A stretch of DNA of 64,000 bases from an uncultured SAR86 cluster bacterium (lineage in GTDB: Bacteria; Pseudomonadota; Gammaproteobacteria; Magnimaribacterales; AG-339-G14), in assembly GCA_902614235.1 (NCBI GenBank), contig CACMKG010000005.1:1-64000 (forward strand). Reading direction: 5' to 3'. Position numbers and translations under genes: made by a program. Each line of letters starts with the position of its first letter. Position 1 is the first letter of the stretch. The notes under the pieces are model-generated. The model made no database searches and had not been told where the DNA came from. It saw only the letters and a list, made by a program, of their open reading frames with translations. This document shows positions 51,828-62,394 of this stretch, one piece after another.

Positions 51828-53756
51828 TTATTTATTTAATCTTTCTTTTATCAATATGTCTACGATGCTTGGATCTGCAAGCGTTGTAGTATCTCCTAAA
51901 TTATTTAATTCATTCTCAGCAATCTTTCTTAAAATCCTTCGCATGATTTTTCCTGATCTAGTTTTTGGTAAATCATAACAAAACTGTATGGAATCAGGTT
52001 TCGCAATTGGTCCAATTTCTTTGACAATAAGATTTACTAATTCTCCGGTTATTACATCGGATGGTTTTGCTTCTTTCATGAGATTTACATAACAGTAAAT
52101 GCCTTGCCCTTTAATTTCGTGTTCATAGCCAACTACTGCCGCTTCTGCAACTGATTCATGCAGGACTAACGCACTTTCTATTTCAGCAGTGCCTAATCTA
52201 TGACCAGAAACATTCAAAACATCATCAACTCTTCCAGTAATTCTATAAAAACCATCAGCATCTCTTTCAGCGCCATCGCCTGTGAAGTAATAACCTCTGT
52301 AGTTTGAATAATAAGTATCAACGCACCTTTGATGATCGCCATAGACTGTTCTTATTTGAGAAGGCCAAGAACTTTTTATAACTAAGTTGCCTTTTCCAGC
52401 ACCTTCGATCTCCTTTCCCTGTTCGTCTATGAGCGCAGGGTTAATGCCAAGAAATGGTTTACCTGCGCAACCAGGTTTTTGATTAGAAAAGCCTGCTAAA
52501 CCTGAAATCATTATGCTGCCAGTTTCGGTCTGCCACCAAGTATCAACGATTGGACACTTGCTTTTGCCAACTTCGTGATAGTACCACTCCCAAGCTTCTG
52601 GATTTATAGGCTCTCCTACCGTTCCTAAAACTTTTAGTGAATCTCTGGAAGAGGATTTTAGCGGTACATTGCCATGCGCCATTAGCGCTCTTATCGCTGT
52701 GGGAGCAGTATAAAAAATATTCACCTTATGTTTATCAATGACATTCCAAAATCTTGAAGTATCAGGGTAAGTTGGTATGCCCTCGAACATTAAGGTTGTG
52801 GAAGCATTGGCTAGGGGCCCATAAACAATATAAGTGTGCCCTGTTACCCATCCTACATCTGCTGTACACCAATAAATACTGTCTTCTTTTAAATTAAAAA
52901 TATATTTATGACTTAAAGCAGCGCCTAATAAATATCCTGCTGTCGTATGTAAAACTCCTTTGGGCTTGCCTGTAGATCCTGAGGTATAAAGGATAAATAA
53001 TGGATCTTCAGCATCCATTTCTTCGCATGGACATTCTGCATCGAAAGAGTCGATAACATCGTAATAATCAATATCGACTTTATCGTCTTTAACAAGAAGA
53101 TTTTCTGTTCTATTAACAACTACTACACTATGAACATCTGGACAATCTTCCAAGGCTTTATCTACATTATTTTTAAGCGGAATAAGTTTTCCGCCTCTTA
53201 TTCCTTCATTTGCTGTGATAACGCTCGTGCAATTTGAATCTAAAATTCTGTCTTTCAATGACTCAATGGAAAATCCGCCAAAAACAACGGAATGAATTGC
53301 TCCAATTCTTGCACATGCTAGCATTGCATAAGCAGCCTCAGGAATCATTGGCATATAAATACAAACTCGATCTCCTTTTTTAATTTTTCTAGATTTTAGA
53401 AGATTTGCAAATTTACAAACATTTTCATGAAGTTCCTCAAAAGATATCTTTTCGTTATCTTCAGGACTATCGCCTTCCCAAATAATGGCAGTTTTATTAC
53501 TATAATTTTCAAGGTGACGATCAACACAATTAAAACAAGCATTTAATTTTCCATTTTTGAACCATTCAACTTTACCTTCTTCTAAATTTGAAGAAATGAC
53601 TTCATCCCAATTAGAAAACCATTCTAAGGTCTCTTCTGCTTTTTCTTTCCAAAACTTTTTTGGATTATTAATTGATTCAAGATAATCTGACTCGAAATCT
53701 GCTTCATTTATTACAGAATTTTTCTTTTGTTTTTCGCTTACTGAGTATATTTTCAT
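51828..53756 (-). CDS. acs: acetyl-CoA synthetase
   Basis: YTSGSTGKPKGVLHTTAGYL, DTWWQTETGSIMIS, KTRSGKIMRRILRKI. Confidence 0.97.
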   Translation of the reverse strand: MKIYSVSEKQKKNSVINEADFESDYLESINNPKKFWKEKAEETLEWFSNWDEVISSNLEEGKVEWFKNGKLNACFNCVDRHLENYSNKTAIIWEGDSPEDNEKISFEELHENVCKFANLLKSRKIKKGDRVCIYMPMIPEAAYAMLACARIGAIHSVVFGGFSIESLKDRILDSNCTSVITANEGIRGGKLIPLKNNVDKALEDCPDVHSVVVVNRTENLLVKDDKVDIDYYDVIDSFDAECPCEEMDAEDPLFILYTSGSTGKPKGVLHTTAGYLLGAALSHKYIFNLKEDSIYWCTADVGWVTGHTYIVYGPLANASTTLMFEGIPTYPDTSRFWNVIDKHKVNIFYTAPTAIRALMAHGNVPLKSSSRDSLKVLGTVGEPINPEAWEWYYHEVGKSKCPIVDTWWQTETGSIMISGLAGFSNQKPGCAGKPFLGINPALIDEQGKEIEGAGKGNLVIKSSWPSQIRTVYGDHQRCVDTYYSNYRGYYFTGDGAERDADGFYRITGRVDDVLNVSGHRLGTAEIESALVLHESVAEAAVVGYEHEIKGQGIYCYVNLMKEAKPSDVITGELVNLIVKEIGPIAKPDSIQFCYDLPKTRSGKIMRRILRKIAENELNNLGDTTTLADPSIVDILIKERLNK

Positions 53757-53779
53757 TGAATAATTCTATCTTGAAAGTT

Positions 53780-54220
53780 TCAGGCAAACTTTAAGTTTTT
53801 AAATTCTTCCGCCTGACAATTTATTTCTTGAAGAGGTTTAACAAAAAAATCTCGGTTTTGCCAATCATAATGAGGTATTTTTAACCTAGAAGTTTCTATT
53901 TTCTCGTTATCAAAAAAAACGATATCTATATCAATCGTACGGGGTTTCATGTGTGAATCTTTTTCCCTTTTTAGCCTTTTTTCAATCTGTTGAAAATGAT
54001 CAAGTAATTCTAGGGGTAGAAGTTCTGTTTCAACTTCTAATGCAAGATTAAAAAAAAATGGCTGTTTAATAGGACCATAAGCAGGAGATTTAAAAATTTT
54101 ACTTTTTTTTAAAATTCTAGTCTGGGGAAGATCGTTTATTTCTGACCTTGCATTAAAAAGATTTTTATTTCTGTTACCTAGATTAGTTCCTAAAACTAAA
54201 TAAGCAATATGAGAAGACAT
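53780..54220 (-). CDS. folK: 2-amino-4-hydroxy-6-hydroxymethyldihydropteridine pyrophosphokinase
   Basis: YLVLGTNLGNRNKNL, PFFFNLALEVET, KPRTIDIDIVFFDN. Confidence 0.95.
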   Translation of the reverse strand: MSSHIAYLVLGTNLGNRNKNLFNARSEINDLPQTRILKKSKIFKSPAYGPIKQPFFFNLALEVETELLPLELLDHFQQIEKRLKREKDSHMKPRTIDIDIVFFDNEKIETSRLKIPHYDWQNRDFFVKPLQEINCQAEEFKNLKFA

Positions 54221-54810
54221 TAACCGTATTGCTGTTTTTCTTTTATTTCATCTACAGTTTTGCAATCAATACACTGTGTAGCAGTTGGCCTTGCTTCTAA
54301 GCGCTTTATTCCAATTTCCACTCCACAAGTTTCACAATAACCATAAAGATCATCTTCAATATCTTTCAAAGAAAGTTCTATTTTAGAGATCAGTTTTCTC
54401 TCTCTTTCTCTTTTTCTTAACTCAAGCATAAATTCTTCCTCTTTTGATGCTCTATCAAGAGAATCGGGAAAATTACTTTGATCTTGTTGGATCAATTTTT
54501 CCGTTTTTTCTTGTTCATTATCTAAAGCATTTTTCCAAGAATTTAAAATGTTTATAAAATGTTTTTGCTGAGATTTGTTCATATATTTCTCAGTCTTTGA
54601 AATTTTGTAAGGAACAAATGACTTGGCAAAGGAATCATAATCCGATGGATTTATTGTTGTTTTTTTTGCAGCCGATTTTCTTTTAGCTACAATTTTTTTT
54701 GAGAGAGCTTTCTTTTTTATTGCTACTTTCTTTTTCGTAGCAGTTTTCTTAGGAGAAGCTTTAATGCTTTTAGTATTTTTTGGTGTAATTTTTTTCTTTG
54801 CTATTGCCAT
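54220..54810 (-). CDS. dksA: RNA polymerase-binding transcription factor DksA with Lys/Ala-rich N-terminal extension
   Basis: Coiled coil region, [28 protein letters not shown]4 zinc finger; extra basic N-terminus of ~56 aa. Confidence 0.92.
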   Translation of the reverse strand: MAIAKKKITPKNTKSIKASPKKTATKKKVAIKKKALSKKIVAKRKSAAKKTTINPSDYDSFAKSFVPYKISKTEKYMNKSQQKHFINILNSWKNALDNEQEKTEKLIQQDQSNFPDSLDRASKEEEFMLELRKRERERKLISKIELSLKDIEDDLYGYCETCGVEIGIKRLEARPTATQCIDCKTVDEIKEKQQYG

Positions 54811-54867
54811 AATTAATTAGAGGGAAGGCAATTTATCAAATAGAAAGATATCTTGCCACTTATTTCT

Positions 54868-55866
54868 TTATATTTTTTCAAATAAATTTTTATTATTTAA
54901 GTAATCTTGATCGGATAATCTAGGGCCAAAGTTTTCCACTCCTTTTGAAGCTAAAAAACAACCAAATTTAGCCGAAACCTCTAAATCAAGCCCGTCTGAA
55001 AGCTTATGAAGCACGCCTCCAGCAAACATATCGCCTGCACCATTAGTGTCAATTGCTTTAGCTGGAAAACCATCAATCACAATTCTTTTTTCTTCAGACA
55101 ATACCACTGCACCCTCTTTCCCCAAAGTTATGAACGAAACTTCTGAAAATTTCTTCAATTTTTTGACAGCACTATCTGCGTTCGAAGAATTTGAGAATGT
55201 TTTTGCTTCTTCTTCATTACAAAATAGAAAGTCTATTTTATTTTCCATCCATTTTAATAATCTATCTTTAAAAGTGGCAACGATAAATGAGTCCGAAAGA
55301 CTTACGGCTATTTTTGTATTATTTTTTTTCGCTATTTCTATTATTTTTGTCGTTGTTTCAAAATTACTATCTGAAGAAACTAAATATGCTTCTAAGTAAA
55401 CAATTTCAGCTTCTTTAATCATATTTTCATCTAAATCATTGATCTTCAGTTCTGAGCTAATTCCTAAAAAAGTACTCATCGTTCTTTCCGCATCTGGAGT
55501 AACCATAACTAAGCAACTTCCAGAAACTCCTTTCTCTAAGGACATGCACTTGTTTTTGATATTGGCACCTATTAAATTATCAACATAAAATTTTCCATTA
55601 AGATCGTTTGCAACTTTGCCAATAAAACTGCAACTGGAGCCAAGAATCGATGCTGCGTAAATAGTATTGGTAGATGAGCCGCCACAAGCATCTTTACTTG
55701 AACCGTATAGATGAAATAATTTCTTATATATCTGATTTTGTGTCTCTTGGTCCTTAAGATCCATCGATCCCTTTCTTAATTTAAGCTCCTCTAATAAATT
55801 ATCTTCAATGTAAAATTGTCGATCTACTAACGCAGCTCCTACACCCAGGATATTAATTTTCTTCAT
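54868..55866 (-). CDS. PfkB-family carbohydrate/nucleoside kinase (adenosine-kinase-like)
   Basis: CGGSSTNTIYAASILG, AIDTNGAGDMFAGGVL PfkB signature 2. Confidence 0.88.
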   Translation of the reverse strand: MKKINILGVGAALVDRQFYIEDNLLEELKLRKGSMDLKDQETQNQIYKKLFHLYGSSKDACGGSSTNTIYAASILGSSCSFIGKVANDLNGKFYVDNLIGANIKNKCMSLEKGVSGSCLVMVTPDAERTMSTFLGISSELKINDLDENMIKEAEIVYLEAYLVSSDSNFETTTKIIEIAKKNNTKIAVSLSDSFIVATFKDRLLKWMENKIDFLFCNEEEAKTFSNSSNADSAVKKLKKFSEVSFITLGKEGAVVLSEEKRIVIDGFPAKAIDTNGAGDMFAGGVLHKLSDGLDLEVSAKFGCFLASKGVENFGPRLSDQDYLNNKNLFEKI

Positions 55867-56485
55867 TCAAATTTTTGATAATGTTTTCGAGGTCTTTTTT
55901 AAAAAAAATTCCTTTAGATAAAGCGATTGTCTCATAACCTAGAGATAATACTGAATCCATATTTTGATAATTAATTCCTCCAATCGCTACGAGTGGCTTT
56001 GATGATATTGTCAAAGGATAAGATTTATCTTTATTTTTTAAAAGACTGACATTTTTTTTTGTCTCTGATTTAAAAAATGCCCCTACAGCTAAATAGTTCC
56101 ATGTTATTAAATCTTCTGGAGGATTTTTAACCAATTCGTAATCCCACTTACACGAAAGCCCTTTAATATAATCGGAGTTGATGGTTTCTTTATGTTCTTT
56201 GATAAATTTTAAATTTTTAGGGCTCAGATAATCTTCCATACCTAAATGAAATCCATCTGCTCCTATTTCAACAGCAATTCTAGGACTGTCATTAATTAAT
56301 AATTTTCCATTATTTTTTTTAATGACTTCCAGCAAAATACTAGCATTATTTTTTAATTGCTCTTCGCTTAAACTTTTTTCTCTATACTGAAATAGTTTTA
56401 TGCCAAGACTTAACATTTTTTCTATTTCATTGATTAATTTTTTAAAATCTATGCCTGATGGAGTGATAGCATAAATAGATTTCAT
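55853..56485 (-). CDS. thiE: thiamine-phosphate synthase
   Basis: IKLFQYREKSLSEEQL, INDSPRIAVEIGADGFHLGMED, VAIGGINYQNM; divergent but adjacent to thiD. Confidence 0.85.
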   Translation of the reverse strand: MKSIYAITPSGIDFKKLINEIEKMLSLGIKLFQYREKSLSEEQLKNNASILLEVIKKNNGKLLINDSPRIAVEIGADGFHLGMEDYLSPKNLKFIKEHKETINSDYIKGLSCKWDYELVKNPPEDLITWNYLAVGAFFKSETKKNVSLLKNKDKSYPLTISSKPLVAIGGINYQNMDSVLSLGYETIALSKGIFFKKDLENIIKNLNEEN

Positions 56486-57243
56486 TTTTTAAAATTTAAT
56501 ATGTCTTGCCCATTTGTTTTTACAGAGTTTTTGACTAAATGGGAAAGAAATTTATGAGATAAAGAACAAGAATCTTTAATAGACTTCTTATTTACAAGGT
56601 TACATAAAATTGCGGTTGAAAGCGCGCATCCTGTTCCATGAATATTTTTTTTAAGATATTTTGACGAGGTTTCTTTTATAAGAAATCCATTTGAATAGAG
56701 TGAATTTATTATTTTATTTTTATTAACTTTTCCAGTTACATAAATATTTTTAATTCCTTTATCAAATAGAAATTTTATAGAATCTTCTTCGGATTTATTC
56801 TTAGATAGAATTTTTAATTCCTCAATGTTTGGAGTCAGTATGCTTGAATGAGGATAAAAAGAATCTCTCAAAAAACTTAAATCTTTTTTATTGGTAAATT
56901 TACCTCCACCTCCTGCAAAAAAAATAGGATCTATTACGACGGGAATTTTCAAACTAGAAATTATTTTTATGATTTCACAAGCTATATCTCTATTCGGTAC
57001 AACACCAATTTTGATTCCAGATAAATTAGTACTTTTAATTATATGATCAATATTTTGTTTAAAAAATTTGACTTTAGTTGGATCTAATTTAAATAACTTT
57101 TTCGTAGTTTGCACTGTCTGACATGTAAGACTGGAAACACAATGAAGATTAAAAAAGTTTGAAGTTAAAATATCTGTTTGCAGGCCTGCTCCTCCTGAAG
57201 GATCATGTCCAGAAATTGATAAAATAACTTTCTTTTTATTCAC
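56482..57243 (-). CDS. thiD: hydroxymethylpyrimidine/phosphomethylpyrimidine kinase
   Basis: ILSISGHDPSGGAGLQTDI, SILTPNIEE, NIHGTGCALSTAI. Confidence 0.95.
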   Translation of the reverse strand: MNKKKVILSISGHDPSGGAGLQTDILTSNFFNLHCVSSLTCQTVQTTKKLFKLDPTKVKFFKQNIDHIIKSTNLSGIKIGVVPNRDIACEIIKIISSLKIPVVIDPIFFAGGGGKFTNKKDLSFLRDSFYPHSSILTPNIEELKILSKNKSEEDSIKFLFDKGIKNIYVTGKVNKNKIINSLYSNGFLIKETSSKYLKKNIHGTGCALSTAILCNLVNKKSIKDSCSLSHKFLSHLVKNSVKTNGQDILNFKK

Positions 57244-57292
57244 GATTTATTAATTATAATGCCGCTCTAATCAAGTTAGGATAGTATAAGAA

Positions 57293-58303
57293 ATGGACAA
57301 GAAAAATGTTGGAATAGTTGGTGCAACGGGATATGTTGGCGAAGAGCTTCTGTCTATTTTAGACAACCACGAAAAAGTAAATGTTTCTTTTGTATCTTCT
57401 CACAACAATCAAGGGAAATCGCTTTTTGAAATTACAAAGAAATTTTCAAATATAGAAAATTTGGTACTAGATTCAGTAGAAAATATTAAAAATTACGACT
57501 TAGATTTAGTTTTTTTTGCAACTAAGCATAATTTTTCTATGAATTATGTACCTTTTTTGATAGAAAAGGGTATCAAAGTAATAGATTTATCTGCTGATTT
57601 TAGATTTAACGATGAAAATATTTGGGAGAAAACATACGGAGATAAGCATTTTGCCCCTGAGCTACTTGAAAAATCAGTATATGGTTTACCAGAAATTAAT
57701 GCCGAAAAGATAAAAAAAAGTGACTTAGTCGCGGTTCCTGGATGCTATCCAACTGCAAGTATACTAGGCATTTTACCCTTATTAGACTATGTAAAACCTA
57801 ACTCAAAAATCATTCTAGATGTAAAATCCGGAATAAGTGGTGCAGGAAGAAATTCAGTGGAGAACTCATTAGAAAATGATTTGAAAAATAACTTCAAAGC
57901 GTATTCCCCTGAATTCCATAGACATCAACCTGAAATTAAGTCATTTTTAGCTTCAATAAAAGGTACAAATAATAAAATTGTTTTTACTCCACATTTATTG
58001 CCATTATTCAGAGGAGAATACATAACAGCATATTTAGAAGTTGAAAATTTCAATGAAGACCTTAATAATTGTTATGAAAACTACTATAATAAAAGTAAGT
58101 TTGTAAGAATTTTAAAAAAAGGTACAATACCTGAATTGTCAAAGGTACAAAATACAAATTTTTGTGACATTGGCGTTTTTAAAAATGAAAATACAGTAGT
58201 TGTCCACTCAGCTATAGATAATTTAATAAAAGGTGCAGCAGGACAGGCTATTCAGTGTTTGAACTTAATGATAGGTGAAAAAGAAGAATATATTTTAGAA
58301 TAA
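57293..58303 (+). CDS. argC: N-acetyl-gamma-glutamyl-phosphate reductase
   Basis: VGIVGATGYVGEELLSIL, AVPGCYPTASILGILPLL, FTPHLLPLFRGE. Confidence 0.96.
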   Translation: MDKKNVGIVGATGYVGEELLSILDNHEKVNVSFVSSHNNQGKSLFEITKKFSNIENLVLDSVENIKNYDLDLVFFATKHNFSMNYVPFLIEKGIKVIDLSADFRFNDENIWEKTYGDKHFAPELLEKSVYGLPEINAEKIKKSDLVAVPGCYPTASILGILPLLDYVKPNSKIILDVKSGISGAGRNSVENSLENDLKNNFKAYSPEFHRHQPEIKSFLASIKGTNNKIVFTPHLLPLFRGEYITAYLEVENFNEDLNNCYENYYNKSKFVRILKKGTIPELSKVQNTNFCDIGVFKNENTVVVHSAIDNLIKGAAGQAIQCLNLMIGEKEEYILE

Positions 58304-58306
58304 ATC

Positions 58307-58654
58307 ATGATAGAAAAATTCAAACCTCAAGAACTCAATGTCTCTGACCAGGCAATAGCAAAAATCAAAAATCTTCTGGATGAAGAAACTAAAGATAATT
58401 TGTCTTTAAGAGTATTTGTTACAGGAGGAGGATGTTCTGGATTTCAATACGGTTTTAAATTAGACGACGAAAGAGATTCCGAAGATACAACCATATCGAG
58501 TTGTGGAGTTTCTGTTGTTATAGATTCTTTAAGTATGCAGTACATCTATGGATCTACGCTTGATTACACTGAAGATTTAGAGGGATCTAAATTTATAATC
58601 GACAATCCTAATGCTTTAACAACATGCGGTTGTGGATCTTCTTTTTCTATTTAG
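58307..58654 (+). CDS. erpA: iron-sulfur cluster insertion protein ErpA (A-type carrier)
   Basis: LRVFVTGGGCSGFQYGFKLDD, NPNALTTCGCGSSFSI three conserved Cys. Confidence 0.94.
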   Translation: MIEKFKPQELNVSDQAIAKIKNLLDEETKDNLSLRVFVTGGGCSGFQYGFKLDDERDSEDTTISSCGVSVVIDSLSMQYIYGSTLDYTEDLEGSKFIIDNPNALTTCGCGSSFSI

Positions 58655-59772
58655 AAAATCTCTCCTAATAAAGAGGGTTTAGCTCCTGTAGAGTTCAGTA
58701 AATTTATCTCCTCTTTCTTAATTCTTTTTTTGCTAAGCCAAGCAAATGTGCAGGCTTCTATCAGCATAGGATCAATCCCAAGATTGTTTATTTTTTTAAT
58801 CTCATAGTCCTCGTTGAGTAGATCGCAAATTCTTTTGATTAAAAAATTATTTTTACTACCTCCACCACAAAAATAAATTTCAACTTTTTTTGCCTTACAA
58901 AACTTTTCTAAGTCCCTAACTATACTTAAAGCGGTTATTTCAGTCATAGCTGAGGCCCAATCATTAAAAGAATGATTTTTTAACTTTGATCTAGATATTT
59001 TTTTAAAATTAAAATTTATTATCGCCTGACTTTTTGGCAAGTTTTCTTGGAAATAATCGGAGGATAAAAAACTTTCTATTATTTTTGTCAAATCTTTTAA
59101 GCTCCCTTTTTCCGCAATTCTTCCCTTGTTATCAAATTGACTTTTCTTTGCCGTAAATTCTTGAACGCATTGATCAATTAAGCAGTTTCCAGGTCCAGAG
59201 TCCCATCCAATTATTTTTTTACTTGGAATCAATCTTGTAATATTTGTAATACCTCCAATATTAATAATTACTCGATTAACTTTTTTAGAAAAGAAAATTT
59301 CTTTATGAAATGCTGGAGTGAGGGGAGCACCTATCCCGCCATTATCAATATTAGCTTTTCTAAAATTTCCTACAGTTTTTATACTTGTTTTTTCAGAGAT
59401 AATTTTTGGGCATCCTATTTGCAGAGAGTAGGGATTTTTAATGTCAGGAAAATGCTGGATTGTCTGACCATGAGACCCAATAGCTTTAATCAAGTTTTTA
59501 TCAATTTTCAGTTTTGATATAAGTTGATTTATTAAATTGCTTGTTTCCATAGCAAAATGATTATCGAGTTCTATTAATTCTTTTGTAGGGCGCTCATAAA
59601 GATTCCTTTTTGAATTGGAAAATTTAATTATTTTTGATTTTAAATTCTGAGGAATTTTTTTTGAAAGAGATCCAATGACTTTTATGTTCTTTCCTAAATC
59701 AAATAATGCAGCATCAATGGAATCTGCACTCGTGCCGGAAAGAGTACCAATGTATAGATTTGATTCTTTCAC
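58651..59772 (-). CDS. anmK: anhydro-N-acetylmuramic acid kinase
   Basis: YIGTLSGTSADSIDAALFD, GSHGQTIQHFP, NIGGITNITRLIPS, GWDSGPGNCLID. Confidence 0.96.
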   Translation of the reverse strand: MKESNLYIGTLSGTSADSIDAALFDLGKNIKVIGSLSKKIPQNLKSKIIKFSNSKRNLYERPTKELIELDNHFAMETSNLINQLISKLKIDKNLIKAIGSHGQTIQHFPDIKNPYSLQIGCPKIISEKTSIKTVGNFRKANIDNGGIGAPLTPAFHKEIFFSKKVNRVIINIGGITNITRLIPSKKIIGWDSGPGNCLIDQCVQEFTAKKSQFDNKGRIAEKGSLKDLTKIIESFLSSDYFQENLPKSQAIINFNFKKISRSKLKNHSFNDWASAMTEITALSIVRDLEKFCKAKKVEIYFCGGGSKNNFLIKRICDLLNEDYEIKKINNLGIDPMLIEACTFAWLSKKRIKKEEINLLNSTGAKPSLLGEIF

Positions 59773-61068
59773 TTAATTTGATTCAGCATAAAGTTTCAAG
59801 TAATAATCGTCCATCATATTCATAGCTTCAATAGCAGTTTTAAAAAAAGAATCTTTTTCATTTTCGCTTATCGGCTTTGCTGCAGGAAGTTTTACGGTTA
59901 AAGGGTCTGTATGCATGCCATTAACTCTAAATTCATAGTGAAGATGCGGTCCAGTAGATCTTCCGGTACTTCCGACATAGCCTATTACTTCTCCTTGAGA
60001 AACTTTATCACCCACTTTAAGATTTTTTTTATATCTAGATAAATGCGCGTACCTTGTTGAATAATCTTCGGAGTGTTTAATTTCAATAAGTTTTCCATAT
60101 CCCCCGTTATTGCCTCTGAAAGAGACGGTTCCATCCCCAGTAGTTCTTACAGGAGTTCCGGTAGGAGCAGCATAATCAACGCCAGTATGTGCTTTAATTT
60201 TATTTAGAATTGGGTGCATTCTTTTCAAATTATACTTAGAGCTAATATAACTAAATTCTACAGGAGACCTTAAAAAAGCTTTCTCAACATTCTTGCCTCT
60301 AATGGAAAAAAATTCCTTTTCGCCGTTTTTAAGAAAATATCTTATAGCCGTATAAACCTTTTTGCCTCTCTTGAATCTTGCAGCTTTAATATCACCATTC
60401 TTCACTTGATTTCCTTTTAAAAAATATTCTTCGTAGAGAATATCAAAGGAATCGCCAGGCCTTATATCAAAAATAAAATCTATATCCCATCCAAATATGT
60501 AAACCATGTCCATTATGACGCTGTCAGGAATACCTGATTTCAAAGCAGAGCTATATAAAGAATCATCTATTTGTACTGATGCAAATCTCTCTAGAACATC
60601 TGGCTGTCTAGATGCTGTGTTTATTGAGAAAAGGCCATTTTTAAAATTTGCGCTAATTCCGTTTAATCCATCAGAAGTAAGAAATATATTTTCTGGGACC
60701 TGATCTCTATTAATATCTATTTCTAGTTTGTCTCCTATTTTTAGATTAGCTAACTTCTCCGAGCCTTTTGCTTTGATTAGAGCTCTTATGTATTTATTAG
60801 AGAGACCTGCCTTATCAAGTAATTCAATTAAAGTATTATTTTTTTCAACGTAAATAATGTGAGTTCTATTGGAGGTTTGCTCTTTCTCACTGTTAAGTGG
60901 TAAAAATTTTTCTAAATCAATATTAGATCTTTCTATTTCTCTAGAATTGAAATTTTCGTTTATCGAATTAGTTGAACTTTCCGAACTAAATATTAACGTT
61001 AAAAAAAATCCAACAGATAGAACTAAAAAAAGTAAGTAGTATCTAATTTCAAATATAATATTTTTCAT
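59773..61068 (-). CDS. M23 family murein endopeptidase (MepM/YebA-like)
   Basis: OapA/LysM-like N-terminal region; HTGVDYAAPTGTPVRTTGDGTVSFRGNNGGYGKLIEIKH, STGRSTGPHLHYEF; anmK neighbour. Confidence 0.93.
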   Translation of the reverse strand: MKNIIFEIRYYLLFLVLSVGFFLTLIFSSESSTNSINENFNSREIERSNIDLEKFLPLNSEKEQTSNRTHIIYVEKNNTLIELLDKAGLSNKYIRALIKAKGSEKLANLKIGDKLEIDINRDQVPENIFLTSDGLNGISANFKNGLFSINTASRQPDVLERFASVQIDDSLYSSALKSGIPDSVIMDMVYIFGWDIDFIFDIRPGDSFDILYEEYFLKGNQVKNGDIKAARFKRGKKVYTAIRYFLKNGEKEFFSIRGKNVEKAFLRSPVEFSYISSKYNLKRMHPILNKIKAHTGVDYAAPTGTPVRTTGDGTVSFRGNNGGYGKLIEIKHSEDYSTRYAHLSRYKKNLKVGDKVSQGEVIGYVGSTGRSTGPHLHYEFRVNGMHTDPLTVKLPAAKPISENEKDSFFKTAIEAMNMMDDYYLKLYAESN

Positions 61069-61137
61069 TCTTAATTTTTTAACTCTTTTAAAATGTTAAT
61101 CTTACTAAATATTTTTAACTAGATTGAAGTTTTAGTC

Positions 61138-62352
61138 ATGAAATCAAATAAAGAAATTCTAGAAATCCTTGAGAGGGGAGTTGAAGAAATTATTCCAGAA
61201 AAAGATTTCAAGAGCCTTTTAAGATCTAAGAAAAAATTAATTATAAAAGCAGGCTTTGATCCTACCTCATCTGACTTACATTTAGGCCATACTGTTTTGT
61301 TAAATAAATTGAAACAGTTTCAAGACTTAGGACACAAAATAATATTTTTAATCGGAGACTTTACAGGTCAAATTGGTGATCCTTCTGGAGCTAACGAAAC
61401 TCGACCGTCAGTATCTAAATCAGATCTTAAAAAGAATGCAAAAACTTACTCAGAACAGGTTTTTAAAATTTTAGATTCTAAAAAAACTATAATTGAATAT
61501 AACTCTTCTTGGTTTGATAAAATGAAACCTTCTGAAATTATTAAATTAGCATCTTCAATGACAGTTGCTAGAATGTTAGAACGAGATGATTTCAGTAAGA
61601 GATTCAAAGGTAATCGTCCCATTTCTATTCATGAATTTTTATACCCTTTAGTTCAGGGTTATGACTCTTATGCGTTAAAGGCAGATGTTGAACTTGGCGG
61701 AACTGATCAGAAATTTAATCTTTTAGTAGGTAGAGATATTCAGAGATCAAATAAAATGAAGGAACAGGTTGTGATGACAATGCCAATTTTGGAAGGATTA
61801 GATGGTGTTAAAAAGATGTCAAAATCTTTAAACAATTACATAGGTTTAAAAGAAAAACCGGAAATGATGTTTGGAAAAATAATGTCAATTTCTGATGAAT
61901 TAATGTGGAAATATTATGATCTTTTAAGCTTTAAGCCAAACAAAGATATAGATTCATACAAAGCTGAAGTCAAAAAGGGAGCTAATCCAATGGAATTTAA
62001 AATTCTTTTAGGCGAGGAAATAGTTGAAAGATTTCACAGTAAAAAAGCTGCTCAAGATACTAAAGAAGAATTTAAAAATAGGTTTAGTAAGAAAAAGGCT
62101 CCTTCCAAAATAAAAAAAGTAAGTATTAAAATCCACGCTGAAGATATTTCTCTAATAGATCTATTAGCAGAGCCCAAACTTAAAAAAAATATTTTGTGTT
62201 CGAGCAAATCTGAAGCTAGAAGAATGATAAAACAATCGGCTGTAAAAATTGACAATAATAGAATTAATGATGAGAAATTTTTTGTCAAAAAAGGCTCAAA
62301 ACATACCTTTCAAGTTGGTAAGCACAAACATCTGATTATTGATTTAACCTAA
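61138..62352 (+). CDS. tyrS: tyrosyl-tRNA synthetase
   Basis: [28 protein letters not shown] (HIGH-like), [10 protein letters not shown] (KMSKS), C-terminal S4 domain. Confidence 0.96.
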   Translation: MKSNKEILEILERGVEEIIPEKDFKSLLRSKKKLIIKAGFDPTSSDLHLGHTVLLNKLKQFQDLGHKIIFLIGDFTGQIGDPSGANETRPSVSKSDLKKNAKTYSEQVFKILDSKKTIIEYNSSWFDKMKPSEIIKLASSMTVARMLERDDFSKRFKGNRPISIHEFLYPLVQGYDSYALKADVELGGTDQKFNLLVGRDIQRSNKMKEQVVMTMPILEGLDGVKKMSKSLNNYIGLKEKPEMMFGKIMSISDELMWKYYDLLSFKPNKDIDSYKAEVKKGANPMEFKILLGEEIVERFHSKKAAQDTKEEFKNRFSKKKAPSKIKKVSIKIHAEDISLIDLLAEPKLKKNILCSSKSEARRMIKQSAVKIDNNRINDEKFFVKKGSKHTFQVGKHKHLIIDLT

Positions 62353-62366
62353 GCTTTAATTAAAGC

Positions 62367-62394
62367 TTTGAATTAACCACAACCTATGTATAAT
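62367..62394 (+). promoter_or_regulatory. candidate rRNA operon sigma70-type promoter
   Basis: Consensus -10 TATAAT at 62389-62394 with a TTTGAA/TTGAAT -35-like hexamer 15-16 bp upstream, ~180 bp before the 16S 5' end. Confidence 0.5.
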
